Source of the DNA: Lysobacterales bacterium CG02_land_8_20_14_3_00_62_12
GTDB taxonomy: Bacteria > Pseudomonadota > Gammaproteobacteria > Xanthomonadales > Ahniellaceae
Direction: 5' to 3'
NCBI GenBank assembly: GCA_002785585.1
Contig: PEUI01000026.1
Span: 1-10,528, forward strand
DNA length: 10,528 bases
Numbering within the stretch: position 1 is the first letter of the stretch; every line of letters begins with the position of its first letter. Shown here in pieces: positions 1-6,225 of the stretch. Below the pieces are notes generated by a model. That model was given only the letters and a program-made list of their open reading frames with translations. It was not told the origin of the DNA and did no database searches. The translations under genes were made by a program, and so were the position numbers.

Positions 1-2
1 CA

Positions 3-1082
3 CTCAAGAAGACTTGGCAAGAATGGGAGATTCCGCGCGAGGCCGACAAGGCATGGCCGGAGGCTACGAAGAAGCTGCACGCCGACTGGTGGCAGGCACG
101 CATCGCCCGGCAGCAAGAGATCGACAAATCCATCGCCGCCAAGGCCGAGTTTGAATACCTCTACGACAAGCCCTACGACAACAAGAAGTGCGTCCGCGTC
201 GCCGGCCCGTTCACCGTGGAGAGCCTCAGCCCGCATCGCATGCTGGGCGTGGATGAAAACGACGAACTGATCGACACCGCCGCCGAACCTGGTGAGGCGT
301 ATTCGGCCAAGCAGTCCTTCCCCCAGATGATCCTGGAAAACCTCAAGACCGCCGGGGTGCAGCAGGCGCACAAAGAGGACCGCATCACCTTCACCGCGCT
401 CACCCCGTGGCCGGGCGAAGGCTCAGTCTGTGCCGAAGGGCGTTATCTGGAAGGCACGACCGAAAAGCGAGCCGGCATCTTCATCGGCCCGGAGTTTGGC
501 ACCGTGCAGCGCAGCGACCTGGTGGAAGCCGCCCGCGAGTGTGGCGATGCCGGCTTCGATGTGCTGATCGCCTGCGCCTTCAACTACGAGGCGCACGCTA
601 CCGAATTCAGCAAGCTCGGCCGCATCCCCGTGCTCAAGGCGCGCATGAACGCCGACCTGCACATGGCCGAAGACCTGAAAAACACCGGCAAGGGCAACCT
701 GTTCGTCATCTTCGGCGAGCCGGACATCACCCTCATCAACGAGAAAGACGGCAAGCTGCGCGTGAAGGTGAACGGCGTGGACGTCTTCAAACCCCAGACT
801 GGCGAAGTCATCAGCCACGGCGCCGACGGCATCGCCTGCTGGTTCATCGACACCGACTACAACGAAGAAAGTTTCTTCGTCCGCCACGCCTACTTCCTCG
901 GCGCCAACGACCCGTATTCCGCGCTGAAGACCACGCTCAAAGCCGAAATCAACGCCGAAGCCTGGGCGACTCTGAACAGCGACACGTCACGAGCGTTTGA
1001 GAAGCCAAAGAACGGCCGCATCGCGGTGAAGGTCATCAATCACCTCGGCGATGAGGTGATGAAGGTTTTCAAGGTGCAATGA
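3..1082 (+). CDS. Site-specific DNA methyltransferase, Mod-like (C-terminal part, 5' end outside window)
   Basis: The reading frame is open from base 3 to the TGA at 1080-1082, giving 359 residues of a protein that begins upstream. The GTG at 216 is internal, because the coding signal continues to its left (for example FEYLYDKPYDNKKCVRVAG). The segment GPFTVESLSPHR and the C-terminal block with WFIDTDYN, ESFFVRHAYFLG, DPY and GRIAVKVINHLGDEVMKVF are hallmarks I recognise from the large COG2189-like, type III Mod-like adenine methyltransferases, usually about 900-1000 residues. The catalytic DPPY and SAM-binding motifs should lie in the missing N-terminal part, so activity cannot be judged here. 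Members modify DNA and often work with a restriction subunit. No Res-type nuclease-helicase follows; the next gene is an AAA ATPase 34 bases downstream on the same strand. Family assignment is good; the exact methylation role and partner are inference. Confidence 0.82.
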   Translation, partial: LKKTWQEWEIPREADKAWPEATKKLHADWWQARIARQQEIDKSIAAKAEFEYLYDKPYDNKKCVRVAGPFTVESLSPHRMLGVDENDELIDTAAEPGEAYSAKQSFPQMILENLKTAGVQQAHKEDRITFTALTPWPGEGSVCAEGRYLEGTTEKRAGIFIGPEFGTVQRSDLVEAARECGDAGFDVLIACAFNYEAHATEFSKLGRIPVLKARMNADLHMAEDLKNTGKGNLFVIFGEPDITLINEKDGKLRVKVNGVDVFKPQTGEVISHGADGIACWFIDTDYNEESFFVRHAYFLGANDPYSALKTTLKAEINAEAWATLNSDTSRAFEKPKNGRIAVKVINHLGDEVMKVFKVQ

Positions 1083-1116
1083 TGCGTGTACGAATTGCAG
1101 TCGAAAGGAAAAACGT

Positions 1117-2343
1117 ATGGCTTTGATCGAAGGATTCCGGGTACAGAATTACCGCGCTTTGCGGGATGTGACGCTGGGCAAGCTGTCAACCGAGCAGCGC
1201 GGCGAGCCGTTGACGCCTTTTACCGTGGTCATTGGTAAAAACGGGGTGGGTAAAAGCACGCTATTCGATGCGTTTGGTTTCGTCGCGGATTGTTTGTCGA
1301 CAGATGTGGAAACCGCCTGCGACGCCAAACAGCGCGGCGGTTTCGAGCGCATGCGAACGCTTGGCGTCGACGCGCCCATGCAGTTCGAGATTTATTACCG
1401 TGAAGCGCCGGGCGAGCGCCCCATCACCTATGAGTTGTCCATTGGACTAGATGAAGGCGGGCGGCCTTTCGTTGAATCGGAGGTATTGAAACAGCGGCGC
1501 AAAGGTCAAAAGCATGGAAGACCTTACCCATTCCTGCGCCTGCATCATGGCAAGGGCACGGTCTGGGCCGGCGAGGAAGCCGTCGAAGGGGTAGAAGAAG
1601 AGCGCGTACAGGAAGACGTCGAATTGACCGATTTGCGGCAACTCGGCATCGCCACGCTCGGCACGCTAAAGGAACATCCGCGCATCAAGCGGTTTCGCGA
1701 TTTTCTGAAGGGCTGGTATCTCACGTACTTTTATCCGGACGCAGCGCGCACGATTCCCTCTGCTGGGGGACAGCGACACCTCAATATCCACGGCGACAAC
1801 ATCGGCAATGTCGTGCAGTACATGGAGCGCGAACACAAGGAACGCTTCCAGTTTATCCTTGACCGGATTGCCAGCAAAATCCCCGGTATCAAAAGCATCA
1901 AGACACTTGTCACGGAGGACAAGCGTGTCCTGCTGCAATTCAACGACGGGGCATTCGACGACCCATTCTATGCCGGGCAGATGTCGGATGGCACGTTGAA
2001 AATCTTCGCCTACCTGCTGTTGATGGAAGACCCCGATCCACCTCCATTCATCTGTATCGAAGAGCCCGAAAATGGCCTTTACCACCGGCTTCTGGACTCG
2101 CTTGCCACGGAATTGCGCAGCCACGCGACCGGCAAGAAAAATGCGCCGCAGATTTTCGTCACCACGCATCAACCGTATTTCGTCGATGCGCTAGCTCCGA
2201 CGGAAGTATGGATTCTGGAGAAAGGCGCAGACGGCTATTCGACGGTTCGACGCGTTTCCGAGTTGGAATTGGTGCGCAATCTCGTCGATGAAGGGCTTCC
2301 GTTGGGTGGTCTCTGGTACAGCGACTATCTGGACGCGAGGTAG
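1117..2343 (+). CDS. OLD/ABC-type AAA ATPase (AAA_21-like), putative defence ATPase
   Basis: A 408-residue ATPase. The N-terminus (IEGFRVQNYRALRDVTL) is typical of OLD/RecF-like ABC ATPases. Walker A is GKNGVGKST at residues 40-48. A signature-like segment QMSDGTLKIFAYLLL lies near 288-302. Walker B is FICIEEPENGL at 311-321, and a switch histidine sits in TTHQP (H351). There is no TOPRIM domain at the C-terminus, so it is shorter than full OLD or GajA proteins; that activity appears to be supplied by the next gene, which begins 3 bases after this stop. The start is ATG 1117 with AAAGGA at 1104-1109, seven bases upstream. Known relatives pair with TOPRIM or other nucleases in anti-phage systems (OLD, Gabija, PARIS). 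Base composition looks lower in G+C than the right side of the window: a hand count of bases 1261-1320 gives 31 of 60, against 43 of 60 for 9361-9420. Specific function is inferred from family and neighbours. Confidence 0.88.
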   Translation: MALIEGFRVQNYRALRDVTLGKLSTEQRGEPLTPFTVVIGKNGVGKSTLFDAFGFVADCLSTDVETACDAKQRGGFERMRTLGVDAPMQFEIYYREAPGERPITYELSIGLDEGGRPFVESEVLKQRRKGQKHGRPYPFLRLHHGKGTVWAGEEAVEGVEEERVQEDVELTDLRQLGIATLGTLKEHPRIKRFRDFLKGWYLTYFYPDAARTIPSAGGQRHLNIHGDNIGNVVQYMEREHKERFQFILDRIASKIPGIKSIKTLVTEDKRVLLQFNDGAFDDPFYAGQMSDGTLKIFAYLLLMEDPDPPPFICIEEPENGLYHRLLDSLATELRSHATGKKNAPQIFVTTHQPYFVDALAPTEVWILEKGADGYSTVRRVSELELVRNLVDEGLPLGGLWYSDYLDAR

Positions 2344-2346
2344 ACC

Positions 2347-2994
2347 ATGCACATTGAAGTGCTGGTGGAAGACAGCTCTGGAGCCAAGCTGATTGAAATC
2401 CTGTTGCCCGCCGTGATCGGGGCATATGCAGAACCGCATACCTGGCGCATACATCTCTACAAAGGCATTGGCCGGTTGCCGACTGGCTTGACCGCCGGGG
2501 GCGATCCGTCGAAGCGAGCGCTCCTCAATCAACTCCCGAAATTGCTGGCAGGCTATGGCAAGACACCTGGCATTGATGCCGTCGTAGCGGTGCTGGACAA
2601 CGACGACCGCGATTGCAAAACCTTTTTGCGTGAGCTGAAAGCGCTGCTGCCACATTGCCGACCGGCTCCCAATACGCTATTTCGCCTTGCCATTGAGGAA
2701 ATGGAAGCCTGGTTACTCGGTGACCGACAAGCGATCCTCGCGGCGTACCCGCGCGCCAAGACCGCTATCCTGAACCGATACGAACAAGACAGTGTGTGTG
2801 GCACCTGGGAGATGCTCGCAGATGCGGTGTATCCCGGCGGCGCTGCGGTCGTCCGCTCCGCAGGCTGGCCATTGCCAGGACAGATCAAACACCAGTGGGT
2901 CGAAGAAATCGCACCATATATGAATATCGAGCACAACGCGTCGCCAAGTTTCTGCAAGTTTCGCGACGGCCTCAAACGCCTTGTGGCTCGATAA
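2347..2994 (+). CDS. DUF4276-type TOPRIM protein, putative nuclease partner of the ATPase
   Basis: A 215-residue protein resembling the DUF4276 (TOPRIM-fold) family. Visible elements are the N-terminal strand IEVLVE ending in Glu8 (the TOPRIM acidic residue), VVAVLDNDDRDC at 79-90 giving a DxD pair at Asp84 and Asp86, and the family-typical block LAIEEMEAWLLGD around 114-126 with Glu117, Glu118 and Glu120. TOPRIM domains use such acidic residues to bind Mg2+ for DNA cleavage, as in OLD nucleases and topoisomerases; cleavage by this protein is inferred. The ATG is 3 bases after the ATPase stop, with GAGG at 2337-2340 as a ribosome site inside the upstream gene's end, so translation is probably coupled. 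The tight pairing suggests one complex equivalent to a single-chain ATPase-TOPRIM OLD protein split in two. The alternative is an ATPase-regulated effector as in PARIS, although the PARIS TOPRIM subunit belongs to a different DUF. Confidence 0.8.
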   Translation: MHIEVLVEDSSGAKLIEILLPAVIGAYAEPHTWRIHLYKGIGRLPTGLTAGGDPSKRALLNQLPKLLAGYGKTPGIDAVVAVLDNDDRDCKTFLRELKALLPHCRPAPNTLFRLAIEEMEAWLLGDRQAILAAYPRAKTAILNRYEQDSVCGTWEMLADAVYPGGAAVVRSAGWPLPGQIKHQWVEEIAPYMNIEHNASPSFCKFRDGLKRLVAR

Positions 2995-3005
2995 CACAGC
3001 AAGCC

Positions 3006-5105
3006 ATGAACTTCCTCATTGCCGACACCTTCACCGATAGCCTCGCTCGCCTGACAGGCGATGAGCAGAAGGCAGTCAAGACGACAGCATTCGACCTGCA
3101 ACTGAACCCGGCTAACCAGGGAATGAGTTTCCACAAACTGGACAAGGCGAAAGACCCGCGTTTCTGGTCAGTCCGGGTCAGCAGCGACATCCGACTCATC
3201 GTACACAAGAACGACGCGAGCCTGCTGCTGTGCTACGTGGATCACCACGACAAGGCGTATGACTGGGCGGAACGCCGCAAGCTGGAAACTCACCCAAAAA
3301 CGGGCGCGGCACAACTGGTCGAGATACGCGAGACCGTCAAGGAAATTGTGGTCCCGGTGTATGTGCAGGCGGAACTAATGCTGGCGCCAGAGTCTGCGTC
3401 CACTTTGAAACCGCTGTTCACCGGCAGGTCGGATGATGAATTGCTCGGCTACGGTGTCCCCGCTGAATGGCTGAACGATGTCAAAAACGCAACCGAGGAT
3501 ACGCTGCTGATCCTGTGCGACCACCTGCCTGCCGAGGCGGGAGAGGCATTGCTGGAATTGGCGACGGGCTGCAAGCCCCGCGTTCCACAGCCCGTGGTAC
3601 CAACCGAGAACCCCTTCGATCATCCCGATGCGCAACGCCGTTTCCGCACGATGTCGAATGTAGAGGAGTTGCAGCGCGCCCTGGATTACCCGTGGGAAAA
3701 GTGGACGGTCTTCCTGCACCCCGAACAGCGCCAGTGGGTAGATCGCGATTACGGCGGGCCGGCGCGCGTTTCCGGTTCGGCCGGCACTGGCAAGACCATC
3801 GTCGCACTGCATCGGGCGGCACACTTGGCGCGAACGCATGAAAACACCCGCGTGCTGCTGACCACCTTTTCGGACACCTTGGCGAGTGCCCTGCACACCA
3901 AACTGACGCGCCTGCTCGGCAACGAACCACGTCTGGCCGAACGCATCGACGTGTATTCGCTGGAGGCCATCGGCCTGCGGCTTTACAAGGCGCACGTCGA
4001 TTCAACCGGCGGCGCGGCAACGATTGCGCGCCGCGAAACGATCAGGGAGTTGATCGATCAGGCGGCCCGTGCGACGAGCGGTCACAAATATGGCCTGCAC
4101 TTTTTGCTTACCGAATGGGAACAGGTAGTAGATGCCTGGCAGTTGGATACCTGGGAAGGGTATCGCGACGTGGCACGCCTCGGGCGCAAGACGCGACTCC
4201 CTGAGGCACAGCGTGGCGTGTTGTGGACCATATTCGAGCAAGTTCGTGCCGAATTGAAATCGCGCAAGCTGATCACCCAAGCCGGGCTATTCACGTTGCT
4301 GGCGTCAGCCATCGCGGCCAGCGGCAAGGTAGTATTCGACTTCGCGGTGGTAGATGAGGCACAGGACATTAGTGTCGCGCATCTTCGTTTTCTTGCGACG
4401 CTGGGGAGCGGACGCCCGAATGCGCTGTTCTTTGCCGGCGATCTCGGGCAGCGTATTTTCCAGCAACCCTTTTCATGGAAAGCACTGGGCGTCGACATTC
4501 GCGGGCGATCTCGCACGCTGCGGATCAACTACCGCACGTCGCATCAAATCCGCGCCCAGGCGGATCGATTGCTGGGGCCGACGGTCACCGACATTGACGG
4601 CATCACCGAGAACCGCAGTGATACGGTTTCGATCTTCAATGGCCCACCGCCGGAAATCCGCGTCCTCAGCGATGAGGCCGAGGAGACTGCGTCCGTCGCT
4701 GGCTGGATCAAGGGCCGCGTAGAGGGCGGCGTACTGCCGCATGAATTTGGTGTGTTCGTCCGCTCGCCTGCGCAACTGGAGCGCGCTCAAGCCGCCGTCG
4801 AGGCAGCAGGCATCCCTTTCAAAATTCTCGATGAGCACGTCGAAACCGCCAGCGGCTTCGTCTCGATCAGCACCATGCACCTGGCCAAGGGATTGGAGTT
4901 CCGCGCCGTGGTGGTGATGGCCTGCGACGACGAAGTCATACCTTTGCAGAAACGTATTGAGACGGTGGGCGACGATGCCGACTTGCAGGAGGTGTATGAC
5001 ACCGAGCGGCACCTGCTTTACGTTGCCTGTACGCGGGCAAGAGATCACTTGCTGGTGACAAGCGTTAGTCCGGCGTCCGAGTTTCTTGATGACTTGAAAC
5101 TGTGA
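3006..5105 (+). CDS. RelE-fold domain fused to UvrD-family (SF1) DNA helicase
   Basis: A 699-residue fusion. Residues 1 to about 94 look like a RelE/ParE-fold toxin: FHKLDKAKDPRFWSVRV at 42-58, RLIVHK at 63-68 and YVDHHDKAYDWAERRK at 77-92. A linker at about 138-188 (LLGYGVPAEWL to LLELATG) is helical in character. The helicase part has all UvrD motifs: I GSAGTGKT 257-264, II VVDEAQD 448-454, III FAGDLGQR 476-483, IV INYRT 507-511, V STMHLAKGLEF 622-632, VI LLYVACTRARD 670-680. The protein ends about 20 residues after motif VI, so there is no C-terminal nuclease domain. ATG 3006 is chosen because upstream residues in the same frame overlap the TOPRIM gene and are Arg-rich nonsense; the gap is 11 bases and the ribosome site is weak (AGCAAG), suggesting coupling. 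Expected role: 3'-5' ATP-dependent DNA translocation with a possible RNA-cleaving or binding head. The fold is clear; the role of the RelE part is inferred. Confidence 0.88.
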   Translation: MNFLIADTFTDSLARLTGDEQKAVKTTAFDLQLNPANQGMSFHKLDKAKDPRFWSVRVSSDIRLIVHKNDASLLLCYVDHHDKAYDWAERRKLETHPKTGAAQLVEIRETVKEIVVPVYVQAELMLAPESASTLKPLFTGRSDDELLGYGVPAEWLNDVKNATEDTLLILCDHLPAEAGEALLELATGCKPRVPQPVVPTENPFDHPDAQRRFRTMSNVEELQRALDYPWEKWTVFLHPEQRQWVDRDYGGPARVSGSAGTGKTIVALHRAAHLARTHENTRVLLTTFSDTLASALHTKLTRLLGNEPRLAERIDVYSLEAIGLRLYKAHVDSTGGAATIARRETIRELIDQAARATSGHKYGLHFLLTEWEQVVDAWQLDTWEGYRDVARLGRKTRLPEAQRGVLWTIFEQVRAELKSRKLITQAGLFTLLASAIAASGKVVFDFAVVDEAQDISVAHLRFLATLGSGRPNALFFAGDLGQRIFQQPFSWKALGVDIRGRSRTLRINYRTSHQIRAQADRLLGPTVTDIDGITENRSDTVSIFNGPPPEIRVLSDEAEETASVAGWIKGRVEGGVLPHEFGVFVRSPAQLERAQAAVEAAGIPFKILDEHVETASGFVSISTMHLAKGLEFRAVVVMACDDEVIPLQKRIETVGDDADLQEVYDTERHLLYVACTRARDHLLVTSVSPASEFLDDLKL

Positions 5106-5127
5106 CCGTCTCGCGACTGTTGTATTG

Positions 5128-5162
5128 GCGAGCATCGCGACGCTTCTCGTCGCTCCCACAAA
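5128..5162 (-). repeat. REP-like palindromic element
   Basis: Read on the minus strand the segment begins TTGTGGGAGCGACG and contains the stem GCGACG / CGTCGC (plus-strand 5137-5142 and 5148-5153) with a 5-base loop. GTGGGAGCGAC-type palindromes are abundant dispersed REP elements in Pseudomonas and Xanthomonadaceae genomes. It sits 22 bases after the helicase stop, a common intergenic position for REPs, where it may stabilise mRNA 3' ends or slow transcription. One copy is visible, so the repeat status is inferred from general knowledge. Confidence 0.5.
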
Positions 5163-5194
5163 CGCACAAACCCACATCCGTCGAGTCGTCCACC

Positions 5195-5240
5195 AAAACT
5201 CTCTCCGCCAGACACTACAAAGCCGACTTGCGTCGGCTTT
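5195..5240 (-). terminator. Probable terminator of tRNA-Ser (minus strand), perhaps bidirectional
   Basis: On the minus strand, 9 bases after the tRNA CCA, the stem AAAGCCGAC - GCAA - GTCGGCTTT (plus 5219-5240) forms a classic intrinsic-terminator hairpin. It sits inside the longer 30-bp repeat, which ends in a TTTT run (5195-5198). The U-run is short and lies at the end of the extended stem rather than directly after the core. The same hairpin faces the end of the plus-strand defence operon and could stop that transcript too, although no T-run follows on the plus strand. Confidence 0.5.
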
Positions 5241-5261
5241 GTAGTGTCTGGCGGAGAGAGT
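5198..5261. repeat. Perfect 30-bp inverted repeat overlapping the tRNA-Ser 3' end
   Basis: Left arm 5198-5227 is the exact reverse complement of right arm 5232-5261, separated by TTGC (GCAA, a GNRA tetraloop, on the minus strand). The right arm contains the final 13 nucleotides of tRNA-Ser including the CCA, plus 17 bases downstream of it. The left arm therefore holds an inverted second copy of the tRNA 3' end. Confidence 0.95.
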
Positions 5262-5338
5262 GGGATTCGAACCCACGGAGGGGATGAACCCTCGCCGGTT
5301 TTCAAGACCGGTGCCTTAAACCGCTCGGCCATCTCTCC
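5249..5338 (-). tRNA. tRNA-Ser (anticodon UGA)
   Basis: The 90-nt gene folds as a class II tRNA. The acceptor stem is GGAGAGA (5338-5332) with TCTCTCC (5259-5253), the discriminator base is G, and the CCA is encoded at 5251-5249. The anticodon loop CTTGAAA has anticodon TGA at 5304-5302. A long variable arm (GAGGG...CCCTC) and the T-arm GTGGGTTCGAATCCCAC are present. It decodes UCA and, by wobble, other UCN serine codons. Short open frames that cross this region on either strand are translations of the tRNA itself and are not genes. It lies downstream of the Nudix gene on the same strand but probably has its own promoter. Its 3' end borders the defence cluster. Confidence 0.97.
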
Positions 5339-5370
5339 GAATGTTGGGGTGATGCGGGGCCACACTGCGG

Positions 5371-5406
5371 GGGCGTAGTCTATTGGCATCGACGGTAAAT
5401 CGAAAC
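5371..5406 (-). promoter_or_regulatory. Candidate promoter of tRNA-Ser
   Basis: On the minus strand a -10-like TAGACT (plus 5377-5382, 4 of 6 matches to TATAAT) is followed by a GC-rich discriminator (ACGCCCCC) typical of stringently controlled tRNA promoters. Seventeen bases upstream lies only a weak -35 (TTTCGA). The predicted start is about 30 bases before the mature tRNA. This falls in the 89-base gap between the Nudix stop and the tRNA, which holds nothing else I can recognise. Confidence 0.35.
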
Positions 5407-5427
5407 ACTTTTGAGCTGCTATCGAGG

Positions 5428-6015
5428 TCAATCGCCTGCTTGCAGCCAACGTGCAGCCATGCGGCGCAGGGAAACGTCCGTGCCTGCATCACCGGCAATT
5501 TCAACGATTTCACGCCAGGCCAGCGCGTGCGATTCCGCACTCACTGCAAAAACTTCGCTGCCGAGGGCCCGCACGACGAAGCGCACGTCGTAATGCCAGT
5601 GACCGGCCTCCGCGCCGCGTGGTGGAATCCAGTGCCGGTCCAGGTCAAAGATGTTGGGTGTGATGTGGAGATCGGTCAAGCCGGATTCCTCTTCGGCTTC
5701 GCGCAGCGCCACCGCCACGATGTCGGGATCCCCATCGGCGTGACCACCGGGTTGCAACCAGCGATCCAGTTTGCGGTGGTGGGTCAGCAACACACGTTGG
5801 TGATCGCCGCTGACCAACCAGGCCGATCCGGTGACATGGCCAATCGCCAGGCTGCGTTCGAAGCAGTCGCCATGCTCGCGCACGAAGGCGACGAAGTCCG
5901 CCGTCAGTTCGGTGTCGGCTGCGGAAGCCACCGAAAACGCCGACAGCAATCGCAACAAGGCAGTGCGCGGATCGTCCGCACCGAGATCGAGCGAGCATGG
6001 GTCGATGGCTGGCAT
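5428..6015 (-). CDS. Nudix hydrolase
   Basis: A 195-residue Nudix-superfamily hydrolase, expected to cleave a nucleoside diphosphate linked to another group; the substrate cannot be told from sequence. The Nudix box runs from GGHADGD at 90-96 to LREAEEESGL at 104-113, with the RExxEExG metal-binding core intact (Arg105, Glu106, Glu109, Glu110). The early Glu of the consensus (Gx5E) is replaced by Pro97. Upstream residues HVTGSAWLV and LLTHHRKLDRWLQPGGH fit the fold. ATG 6015 is chosen because the frame open further upstream encodes a low-complexity Ala-Thr tract from a hexanucleotide repeat and overlaps the region before the permease gene. The ribosome site is weak (GGA, six bases before the ATG). 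It is divergent from the APC permease and precedes tRNA-Ser on the same strand. Confidence 0.85.
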   Translation of the reverse strand: MPAIDPCSLDLGADDPRTALLRLLSAFSVASAADTELTADFVAFVREHGDCFERSLAIGHVTGSAWLVSGDHQRVLLTHHRKLDRWLQPGGHADGDPDIVAVALREAEEESGLTDLHITPNIFDLDRHWIPPRGAEAGHWHYDVRFVVRALGSEVFAVSAESHALAWREIVEIAGDAGTDVSLRRMAARWLQAGD

Positions 6016-6024
6016 TGGGGTTCC

Positions 6025-6054
6025 GGTTGCGGTTGCGGTTGCGGTTGCGGTCGC
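6025..6054. repeat. Hexanucleotide tandem repeat (GGTTGC)4 plus one degenerate copy
   Basis: Four perfect GGTTGC units occupy 6025-6048, followed by GGTCGC at 6049-6054. The tract ends 9 bases before the Nudix ATG on the minus strand (read GCAACC). It therefore lies in the presumed 5' untranslated region, next to the ribosome-binding position. The period is a multiple of three, so unit changes would not shift a frame but could change leader spacing. Confidence 0.9.
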
Positions 6055-6083
6055 GGCGCTTGCCGCACCCGGCGGCGTCGCGT

Positions 6084-6089
6084 ATCTTA
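6084..6089 (-). promoter_or_regulatory. Weak candidate -10 element for the Nudix gene
   Basis: TAAGAT on the minus strand matches TATAAT at 4 of 6 positions, about 69 bases upstream of the Nudix ATG. No good -35 is visible at 16-18 bases. If used, the hexanucleotide repeat would lie in the leader. The rest of the 210-base divergent gap (6016-6225) shows no convincing promoter for the permease gene. Confidence 0.2.
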
Positions 6090-6225
6090 GCCGGGCTTTG
6101 CGTTCCGGCGTGGCACCCCAACCGATTCGGTGTGCTGTGCAACGTCTGGCTTGGCAAACCCATTCTGATCGCGAGCTTTGCGACAAGGCCGCGCCCGAAC
6201 CCAACCTCCACCGGGGATATCACTG

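Noticed and set aside
2796..3005. N-terminal extension of the helicase frame upstream of ATG 3006
   Set aside because: The 70 extra residues overlap the TOPRIM gene, are Arg-rich and low in meaning, and the RelE-like domain begins exactly at ATG 3006.
5198..5261. The inverted repeat as an attL/attR pair
   Set aside because: Island attachment sites formed by tRNA integration are direct repeats flanking the element. The two copies here are inverted and only four bases apart, so they are not an att pair themselves.
4473..5276. 267-codon minus-strand frame over the end of the helicase gene
   Set aside because: Antisense to conserved helicase motifs V and VI and running into the inverted repeat and tRNA; no domain visible.
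5045..5449. Small open frames across the tRNA-Ser, including one reading AERFKAPVLKTGEGSSPPWV
   Set aside because: This peptide is a translation of the tRNA-Ser gene and its flanks, a well-known annotation artefact.
6178..6225. Earlier TTG start for the permease
   Set aside because: The added residues are Arg- and Pro-rich, unlike APC N-termini, and a better-placed GGGGA site precedes ATG 6226.
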